Assembly: GCA_016806645.1 (NCBI GenBank) | Contig: JACSYO010000690.1 | Span: 676,001-740,000 of the forward strand | Length of the DNA: 64,000 nucleotides | Origin: Ophiodon elongatus | Lineage: Eukaryota > Chordata > Actinopteri > Perciformes > Hexagrammidae | Direction: 5' to 3' | Part shown: positions 44,133 to 64,000 of the stretch, one piece after another | Position numbering within the stretch: position 1 is the first letter of the stretch | Layout of the letters: each line of letters opens with the position of its first letter | The notes under the pieces: generated by a model | Told to the model about the DNA's origin: nothing | Databases searched by the model: none | What the model saw: the letters and a program-made list of their open reading frames with translations, nothing else | Program-made: the position numbers and the translations under genes

Positions 44133-47100
44133 CTCACCCTCCGACAGCAGTTTAAGGAAACTGTTTGGGATGTCAGGCTGCATCATGTCTCCACCCACTG
44201 AAAACACTGTGCTCATGGTCTCGATGAACCATTCATTGTCTGGTGCATATGTATAATGGTTCATAGGAAAGCAAAATCAACACAATAAACAAGGTATAAA
44301 TAATACAACAGCATGATTTTAAAGGACTGGATTTCTGTTTTTCAACTAATTTAAATGAAATTTAAACATCGCCAGTAGTTCTAGTATTGAGAATCGGAGA
44401 CCGAATGCTGTTACGCAGTTATGGTGTTGAAAAAAAATTGTCGCTAGCCATGCTTTCTAACAGGATTACTGACATTGTCTTAACTAAATCTCTGAAGAAA
44501 GCAGAGAGTTGTGTAAAATAAATCCTATTCAACTTTACAGAAAGTAAAGTTTGTGACCCTTTTAATAGTCAGAACCAATAGGCTTGCTTTTCAAGATTGT
44601 GAGCATCCAGTTTTATAAAACACACTATATCTCTCTTATTGAAGGCATCTTTGATCTGTGTCTAACTTCAGTAAAAAGCTGCCATAAAGCAGTACCGTCA
44701 AGAAAGTATCATCAAGTATCATCAGTACCGTCAAGAAAGTATCATCAAGAAAGGTACTGCTTCACCACCATAATAAACATATTTTACCGTATGCACAATT
44801 AGCTTTTTGGCTTAGAGATGCAATGGCAGTGGGCATTGCAGGCTCCCATTTCAATATTTATAGCAGCTTATTTATATAACTCTAGCTAATTTTTGTATGT
44901 GTTTTCAAATTTTCCAGCTACAGTGGGACACCAGAAGTAAATGAATATATATTTAAGGATATTTTTCTGCCAACTCTGCCACCTTCCCCACCAGGTCAAT
45001 TGTGGTGTAGTCATCTTTATTGGCTCGCAGGAACTCCAGCATCTTCTCGACGATGACTGTGACATTCTGGGCGTTAGTGATCCGAAAGAGCAACTCCAGT
45101 GTCTACGAGACAACAGAAAAAGTCACATAATGCTACAAACCTACAATTCTATGACACCAAAATCTAGAGTACATCAGCATTTCTGCCTCACCTCGCGCTT
45201 GATGATGAGGTCGGGGTGATCGAGACACTCTATGATGGTCATCTGATGCTGCAGGGCCAGTTTAGGATCTTGCTGGACCACATAGGTGAGGGCCTTCAAG
45301 CCTACAGCAACACCAAATAAAACAATTTACTACAGTCAATATCTGAAGTCTTGATTGTCAACGTAAAGAAAAGACTTAAATCAAATGTTTTATTTGAATC
45401 TTACCGAGATATTTGAGATTAATCTTTGGTGACAGAACAAAGTTGCCGATGCACTTTGCAGCTTTTTCCAAAAGTTCAGATTTGGGATGAATTGTGTAAA
45501 TGCATTTTACACACTCGTATAATATTGCTGGAAATAAAGACAGTGGTTGAATACAACACTTAAATGATTTTAGACAACCAAATTTGCAAAAAAAATGACA
45601 CTTTAAATTGGACATACCGTAGGTGATGTTATGATTTATCTCTGCTCTTCGTAGAGACTCATCGAGGACTTCATACATGATCTCACTTGTACTGTCAAAC
45701 AAAGAACAGACTCACAAAATGTACCCACAAGGATTTGAGTACAAAGCACAGCTACATCATGGCATAAACAACCAGATTAATTGATGAACAAAATAACTAC
45801 CTCTGATCATTTTTCCCAAGAAAAGCCAGTATTCTGAGAAGCTGAATTTGCAGCCATGGAGCAGGAACACTATGATAGTTAAAATCCATGGGCAGCTTTC
45901 CTCCCACCACTTGCTTCAGTATGGTGACAAAACTTACTGTCAGGTCTTTATAACCTTCTGGATTCTCCTGGAACAAAATAAAAATATGTGATAAGACTGG
46001 ATGCATTACTCCAGAAAGTACAGAGTTAAAAAAAAATAAAAAAAAAATGACCTGGATCATCTGTAAGTAGATGTGTAGTGACGCTGTCATGACGCCAGGG
46101 TCCTTGTCACACAGAGCTTTACGAAACTTGTTGTGGATGTGTTGAACTTGGTTCGGTGCTATTAGGTAGAACTTATAGAGTGCCAGGACTGCTTTTCTTC
46201 GAATGATTTCTCTGAAAATATGTTCGGAGAAACGCTTATGAATCATAATATTCAAGCTGATTTTTCATGCTCCAGTTTACCATATGAATAAATCCACTTA
46301 AATGCATGTCGGTAACTATTTAGACTTGAAGTTTAAAGAGCGTTTCTTACTTTGGGTGATTGAGTTTCTCCTCAACCAGAGGAAGGATTGCAGGAATCAT
46401 ATCTTTGGGGAACATTTGGCTGACAACAGTTAGAGCCATGCACACTTCAATAAGGTTTGTGCTCTGAAGATCCTGAAAACACAAAATATATCAACATCCC
46501 TTCTGCCAAGATAAACAGCCAGATGACAAATTATGTAAGAACATAGCACCCACCTTTAATACAGTGTTCACAAGGAGAAGAAGCAGCTCGTGACTTTCGT
46601 TCAGAAACAAAGACACGGCGAGATAACCTACAAGTCAGAAACACAAACTTATCTTTTGCTCAAAGATGTTCAGGATGCAGTGAGTTAAAGTTGCTTTGAA
46701 GCTTTAAAAGCTCTAATCATGCCATTGTGTTGATAATGAGACAAAGTGAGTATTAAAGAGTCATTGAGTAAGGACTCTGAAGAAGGACTAAGCTTCACGG
46801 CTCATCACAAACCAACGTACCGACTCTTTTCTCCAGAGCAGTGCCTTGTTGAGCCAGTTTGATGGCGTGAATATAGCTGAACGAAGCCTCATAACCGAGC
46901 ATTTCACAGTAGATCGCTCTCACCATGAGCTCCTTCATCTGCCTCTGGATGAGATTATGAGACAAGGAAAAAGTAAAGATATCAATAATTGAAGGCATCA
47001 CTGGACCAATTTGGCTCTGCTTTCTTAAACCAAATTGGAAAATCAGGAGAATCGTACCATGGAGGTGTTCGGGGAGGACACCTGCTCTTTGATGGATGCT

Positions 47101-48529
47101 AGTTCACGGTGAATAAGTTTTTCTTCTTCCTGAAAAAAGGGAAGCACACTCAAGGACATTAAAATCAAATAGTGACAAAATGCCTGCTAACATACGACAC
47201 TATCATGCTCCGTTTGCTGTCAATGGTCATGTTAGGTTAAAAGAACATATTTCAGCCCATTAACTACATATCAGAATCTTACAGACAAATGCATACAGGT
47301 GTTTATATTCATCAAACCAGAGCCTGTGAAGCATATTTTAACCTTTATAGATTCAAGACTATAATGAGTAAGGATTCTTCTCTTTACAATCTGCTGATGC
47401 TACGAATGGAATAAGCTGCCTCCTTTAATTAACTTTAATGTAAATGTTAAACAAAGTGTGGATATATTAATGTATTGCTTTATGATTATCGATCTATTCA
47501 TATTTATGCCTTGAAATAATGTCTTACAACTGTTTAATTGTATTAGGTTATTATACTATTTATGATGTGCTTCTTGGATAACTTTGTCTGCTTCTTAAAA
47601 ATGTTCTGATGATGATTTAATGTTCTAGTTTTCAGCTCCCGTTTTCTCATATTTCTTAGGTAAGACTCTAAAAGTGATATCATCTTGAGCTTGACAAAGG
47701 TTGGTGGACTGTGAAAAAAATGTATGTTTAAATGTCAATAAACCAAACAAACAAAAAAAGATACACTTGACATTACTCGTATCCATTGCCTACAGTATAC
47801 CATGCAAGTATACACTGAAAATCAAGTTGTAGAGACTTCATAGAGAATATACAACACCGTGAACATCAGTTATATTTAGCTGACCCCATTCAAACCATTT
47901 CTGATTGGTGCATTCACGTGTCTACGGGATATTACAACACTGAGGAGTGGGACTTGAGAATTAACTGAAGGACAGCAGCAACATTTGTCTCAATGTCCAT
48001 ATTTGACTTCCGAGTTTTACTTCTCTGCAAACACAGTTCATGAATGCAAAGCACATTGGCAGCTAACTCCTCGACTCTTGGAATAACTGAGTTCATCACA
48101 AACACCTGAACGCACCAACAAGGACAAGGTTTAAAAATAGTCCCAGCTCTGTTTTCGCTAATATTATCACGTGACGACAACACAGCAGGACCGATAAGGT
48201 ACCTGTGAATCAGTCTGAAACATAGCCGGTAATGCAGGCAGTACATTGTATGTGGTAAGTGGGTTGAAACTTGTAAACACACCCTTTTTTTTAGGTTAGC
48301 AGAGGCAGTTTAGCAAGCTAGCTTTAGGGCACATCATCCCAAATGACTCGTCTTATTTCACTGAACTCCATTTTAAGGACGGACTCACATGTTTGGAGGT
48401 CAACTCGGTGATCCCCCTGATGAGGTTTCCCAGTTTGGAGGTGGAGGACAGCTTGGCAGCTCCGGACTGAGAGTCTAGAGACAGCAGGCTCGGCAGGGCT
48501 GTCAGGGTCCTCTCCACGACGTCGCTCAT
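38436..48529 (-). CDS. ap4e1: AP-4 complex subunit epsilon-1
   Basis: Large subunit of the AP-4 adaptor, which sorts cargo such as ATG9A at the trans-Golgi without clathrin. Twenty-one exons: 48529-48389, 47129-47058, 46944-46821, 46627-46554, 46472-46351, 46211-46052, 45967-45801, 45691-45618, 45527-45405, 45301-45192, 45102-44963, 44250-44138, 43983-43865, 43204-42902, 42325-42214, 42055-41917, 41805-41550, 40507-39956, 39856-39666, 39583-39423, 38596-38436. They join in frame to 1137 codons, the same as the human protein. The N-terminal adaptin trunk is highly conserved (YCEMLGYEASFSYIHAIKLA, APNQVQHIHNKFRKALCD, NYHSVPAPWLQIQLLRIL). The hinge (41550-42325 and 39956-40507) is Ser/Pro/Gln-rich with SFLDGFVSEALAAGAAPYKP conserved. 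The C-terminal ear ends PDCLMYHCQRALQEH. The intron between 44250 and 44963 is AT-AC. Confidence 0.97.
40564..40608. repeat. (ATT)n microsatellite
   Basis: About 14 ATT repeats lie in the ap4e1 intron just upstream (minus strand) of the hinge exon at 40507. Confidence 0.9.
40690..41260. repeat. Composite interspersed repeat in an ap4e1 intron
   Basis: The part at 40690-40790 (GCTGATTAATTGTTTCATTTTC) resembles the element at 54890-55105 in reverse. The part at 40800-41260 (CCGCCGCCATCTTGGATTTT, AACCAGAAGTGACAGGAGAG, ACTTCTATACAATCTGACTT) looks like a separate dispersed element I recall from many teleost introns. No coding content. Confidence 0.45.
41877..41908. repeat. (GT)n microsatellite beside an ap4e1 donor site
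   Basis: On the gene strand a CA repeat begins about eight bases after the 5' splice site of the exon 42055-41917. Confidence 0.95.
42113..42176. repeat. (GTGGGT)n hexanucleotide repeat
   Basis: Ten or so GTGGGT/GTGCGT units lie in the 158-base ap4e1 intron between 42055 and 42214. They are G-rich on the plus strand. Confidence 0.95.
43285..43313. repeat. (TA)n microsatellite
   Basis: TA repeats in the ap4e1 intron 43205-43864, about 80 bases upstream of exon 43204 on the gene strand. Confidence 0.9.
44062..44130. repeat. Long (GT)n microsatellite touching an ap4e1 donor
   Basis: About 34 GT repeats. On the gene strand the CA tract starts seven or eight bases after the exon 44250-44138 (donor GTGAGA). 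Confidence 0.95.
44251..44962 (-). other. U12-type AT-AC intron of ap4e1
   Basis: On the gene strand the upstream exon ends GTTGGCAGAAAA, the intron opens ATATCCTT (the U12 5' consensus) and closes TTATAC, and the next exon starts ATATGCACCAGAC. The join gives Glu-Lys-Tyr-Ala-Pro-Asp, matching human AP4E1. No GT-AG alternative keeps this frame and sequence. TTTCCTATGAAC about ten bases from the 3' end is a candidate branch site. Confidence 0.85.
47330..47760 (+). repeat. 3' fragment of a non-LTR retrotransposon
   Basis: Around 47400 the plus strand reads Tyr-Glu-Trp-Asn-Lys-Leu-Pro-Pro, like the WNxLP motif near the C-terminus of LINE reverse transcriptases. The block ends with AATAAA at about 47738 and a short AAAC-rich tail. 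It sits in ap4e1 intron 1, antisense to the gene. Confidence 0.4.
47932..48105 (-). other. Coding-like stretch in ap4e1 intron 1
   Basis: After a good acceptor (pyrimidine tract then CAG at 48106-48108) 57 codons run to TAA at 47932-47934, with a mixed helical composition (VIPRVEELAANVLCIHELCL). I do not recognise it. The ap4e1 exons on either side join without it as in human. It might be an alternative terminal exon, a retrocopy fragment or chance. Confidence 0.25.
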
Positions 48530-48876
48530 TTTGCTAACGAAAAGCTGAGCTTACCAGCTGGTTTTCTTTCTTCAAAAACACCCTTATTAAATCACCTGTC
48601 CATCCCAGGAACAGCTTCTCAAAAAGAGCAAGTTAAACGTGATTGTTAAACGTTTAAAAGAGCACAAGAGGCAACATGCTGGCCTGACAGTCGGCCATTG
48701 TTTTGATTCAGCAGACTGTCCAATGACGTCACTTCCGCTTTTATTTGGGGAAACTTTATTAGAAACCTCAAACAATAACAGTGGTTGTTCTAGTCTGAAT
48801 AGCTCGGTACAAGAAAATAAAACTACAACAACAGGTAAAGAACAAAAATGAGAGTGCAATGATATTCAAAACTCAG
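48530..48876 (-). promoter_or_regulatory. ap4e1 promoter
   Basis: Position 48724-48731 is a perfect CRE (TGACGTCA), overlapped by CCAAT at 48720-48724 and followed by an ETS-type ACTTCCG at 48731-48737. The start codon is 200 bases away. The upstream gene gnb5 probably ends just beyond, at a minus-strand AATAAA at 48877-48882. Confidence 0.6.
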
Positions 48877-49961
48877 TTTATTATGTTTGTAATACTTTGA
48901 TAAACAGTCCCTTTAATAACTGTACACTAAACTACAATCAAATAATTACAGGAAATGTTTAATTACAGCCATTGGACAACTGCATGAAAAGGAGTACATT
49001 CTAAGAATTTAAACATGTTTTTTGAATTCATATGTATTAGTATTTATATGTCTAGTAAGGGACCACAGATTCAGATGCAGAGTGCACATTGAGCAGTAAG
49101 TGGCTTCCACAGCTGGAAACAAACATTTTCAAATCATTGGGAGGGAAAATTAACATCATATATTTTAGATTTACCTTTAAATATGTGCTTATTTTTACAT
49201 TAGAATAATATTGGCAGGTGAGTTGCTGTCAAGGCTTGTTGGGTGCACTGGGTATGGAATTAAATCCATTTCCATCTTATCTCATCTTCATAAACTACAA
49301 TGTTGTACTTTTGATTAATATTTTATGCTAATGCTCCATCATATGGCTTCAACTATCTATTATTGATGAAATAATTTTACAAGACAATCAAATCCTCCTC
49401 ACTATCCTTCTTATTCTAACATTTTGCATTTTCTGAGGCACGAGAAACTCAAGCCAAGTGAAGCTGAGGCCTTCCTAAAAACCTTACTGCTTCCTCTGCA
49501 GATGTATTTTGCTTCCTAGTATCCTATTTTCTTCTTCAGTCTGCATTCCTCCATTAATTTTTGTGCAAAAAAACAACAACAAATGAATTAACAAGTAGTG
49601 TCCTTTATGTGGGCTCATACAACACATCACTTTATTGTGTCACTTCTATCCTAGACTGATGCTAGTCACTACCAATGGTATTTTCTGCAATATACAGGTT
49701 ACATCCTAAGTTGTAACCAGAAGTACCTCTGTGCAATTTTCCTTCATCATACTGTAATAGAAGCGTGCCATTTGGTTTAATTACTCTCTGAAATATGTAA
49801 ATCTACCGTGGCCATGAGACTGGAGTATATACAATGCTATTGATATGCACTATGTACAACCAAAACTGAGTCTCTATCTCTGTGATTGTACGCTAGCAAA
49901 CAGAAGTGTTGGTGTGTCTTCAGTAGGTCTGTCTACCATTTAATCCTCTGTGTCTTCATCC
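48877..49961 (-). other. gnb5 3' UTR
   Basis: AT-rich sequence downstream of the gnb5 stop. Minus-strand AATAAA signals occur at 49631-49636 and 48877-48882. No coding content is seen. Confidence 0.5.
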
Positions 49962-53889
<3,928 letters not shown>

Positions 53890-54100
53890 TTCAGGGACTA
53901 GAGGGGATCTCATATATTTCCTTCGTGCAGGCAGCAATCGGCAGCGAAAAGGCTTGAAGTAGAGCTAACAGCTGATGCTGATGCCGCTGTCATGACGTCA
54001 CAGGGAGAAGATGCTCCTCCAGTGTTCTGGGGGGGGGAGGGGAAGAGGAGGGAGGGAGGGGAGGAGGAAGGGTGGGGGGGGTGAGGATGAGTGTTCTGCA
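53890..54100 (-). promoter_or_regulatory. gnb5 promoter with CRE and G-tract
   Basis: TGACGTCA at 53993-54000 is a perfect palindromic CRE about 105 bases upstream of the start codon. Positions 54028-54083 are almost pure G/A with runs of 9, 4, 3, 3, 4 and 8 G on the plus strand, able in principle to form a quadruplex. Confidence 0.55.
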
Positions 54101-55277
54101 TCCCTGGTGATGCTGCTGCATCCTCAGCATCCTCACTACTCTACCGCTGAATAATGCATGCATTTTAAATACCGCCGACATGGCAAACACAATACTGTTA
54201 TGCAAACTACCACTAAGAGCCATTTTGTTATTGTTTGTTGTCCCACCACTCGGGGGCGCAGTGCCGCTGTCAATTAGGCAAGAGGTCAATAATCAGGAGG
54301 GTTACCTGTGTGGCTGACGGGGCAGAAGCAAACAGTTGTTGGCCGTTTCTTTTGTCTGTGATTTAGGAAAGAGACGTATGACAGAGGAAGTTGCTGTGCT
54401 CTGCTTGTTCTGGAAACGCTGCGATTACAATAATTTACCTTCATTTTGGAAACAGGACATTTTGTGTAATTTTTTTGCACGCTTCCAAAGAAAGCAATCA
54501 CAAACCGTGGAGTCACTAAACTACTGTAATGTAAAAACACAGCAGATACATGTGGTGTTTGAGCATATAAAACCATTTATTTCAACGGGTAAACGTAAAC
54601 AGCTGTTCCAAGAAATATATTTTAAAATATATATATATGAATATCCTATATAATCTTCTGTTTTAAGTTAATGATTTAATGGTTTGATTGATTCCACTTT
54701 TACTTTTGATCACACTGACGACAGTGAGGTCATGTCCTTACTGTATTTAATTGGCCCATATTTCTGTATTTCACAATCACTACATTTAAGTTTGGCTACT
54801 TTTAAGTGAGCAAAATATCAAACAAAGACATTTTTTTACCCCACCAGAACGCTTTTCAACAGCATTCAGACCTTGATGTTGGGAAATAAAATGTTTTGGG
54901 CTGCAGTCTTGAGATGGATTGTTTTGTTTTGACCAACAGTCCAAAACTAACTGATATTTAGTTTTCAAGGATATAAAGCAGCAAATCTGCCCACTGGAGC
55001 TTAAACCAGAGAACGGTATTTGATTGAAAAATGAAGCCATTAACCAATTACAAAAAAAGTTACTCATGATTATTTTCTGTGGATTCAATCAATTATTTTG
55101 GAGTTGGAGGGAAATTACCTCTGTATTTCAAAAATCTTGGCCACAGCCCTCAATTTTAAATATATTGTGTTCATTGTTTATTTAAAGTGTTCACATATTT
55201 ACATATACAGTAAATTACAGTAATAGGCCACCGAACTATTTCAGTAATGAGGAGTGAGAGGTTGAAGGCTGGCTGTG
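54101..55277. other. Spacer between gnb5 and myo5c, with myo5c 3' UTR
   Basis: A minus-strand AATAAA at 55177-55182 lies about 100 bases after the myo5c stop. Positions 54890-55105 look like a dispersed teleost repeat (TTTTGACCAACAGTCCAAAA then an AATTATTTTGGAGTT-type end). A 105-codon plus-strand open frame at 54336-54653 has no recognisable domain and is not called. Confidence 0.5.
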
Positions 55278-63968
<8,691 letters not shown>

Positions 63969-64000
63969 CTGAGAACAAAATGTACAGTTATAACTTAACT

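Noticed and set aside
44043..44264. Open frames rich in Val-Cys or Thr-His
   Set aside because: They are translations of the GT/CA microsatellite; only the flanking ap4e1 exon 44138-44250 is coding.
54336..54653. 105-codon plus-strand open frame between gnb5 and myo5c
   Set aside because: No recognised family and AT-rich end; likely chance.

Overview
The window is vertebrate nuclear DNA, almost certainly from a teleost fish and most likely a percomorph. All genes are split by GT-AG introns, introns and spacers are rich in CA/GT, GATA and TA microsatellites, and the P450 gene is the fish brain-type aromatase. I rebuilt eight protein genes exon by exon from splice signals and conserved protein motifs. 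Exon lengths and phases close in frame for every complete gene; one myo5c splice donor remains unresolved.

Layout, left to right: prc1 (+, 5' end outside the window) at 1-4021; a decayed duplicate of the prc1 3' end at about 6020-6935; ubap1l (-) 6959-9808; clpx (-) 11966-20502; gldn (gliomedin, -) 22431-30767; cyp19a1b (brain aromatase, +) 32796-35383; ap4e1 (-) 38436-48529; gnb5 (-) 49962-53889; myo5c (-, motor N-terminus outside the window) 55278-63968. The human orthologues of clpx/ubap1l and of gldn/CYP19A1/AP4E1/GNB5/MYO5C lie on chromosome 15q21-q22, so this is a recognisable conserved block with prc1 attached. The genes do unrelated jobs: spindle midzone bundling, ESCRT/ubiquitin binding, mitochondrial protein unfolding, nodes of Ranvier, oestrogen synthesis, AP-4 vesicle sorting, RGS-linked G protein signalling and vesicle transport. 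They look linked by ancestry rather than by pathway.

The most unusual feature is inside gldn. Between the collagen stalk and the olfactomedin domain lie 18 small exons of three related types (A 25 codons, B 24-31, C 27-30). All are phase 1-1 and multiples of three, and they are arranged as imperfect C-B-A cassettes. Together they would add 491 residues rich in Ser/Thr/Asn/Asp to a protein of about 468 residues without them. Parts of the array are near-identical at the DNA level, introns included, which points to recent and perhaps continuing duplication and deletion.

Other points of note: a perfect palindromic oestrogen response element about 300 bp upstream of the cyp19a1b TATA box, a GC-AG intron in cyp19a1b, a U12-type AT-AC intron in ap4e1, several splice sites embedded in or touching CA/GT or TA microsatellites (gnb5, myo5c, ap4e1), and a long near-perfect hairpin in a clpx intron. 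No tRNA, rRNA, CRISPR array or viral gene was recognised.
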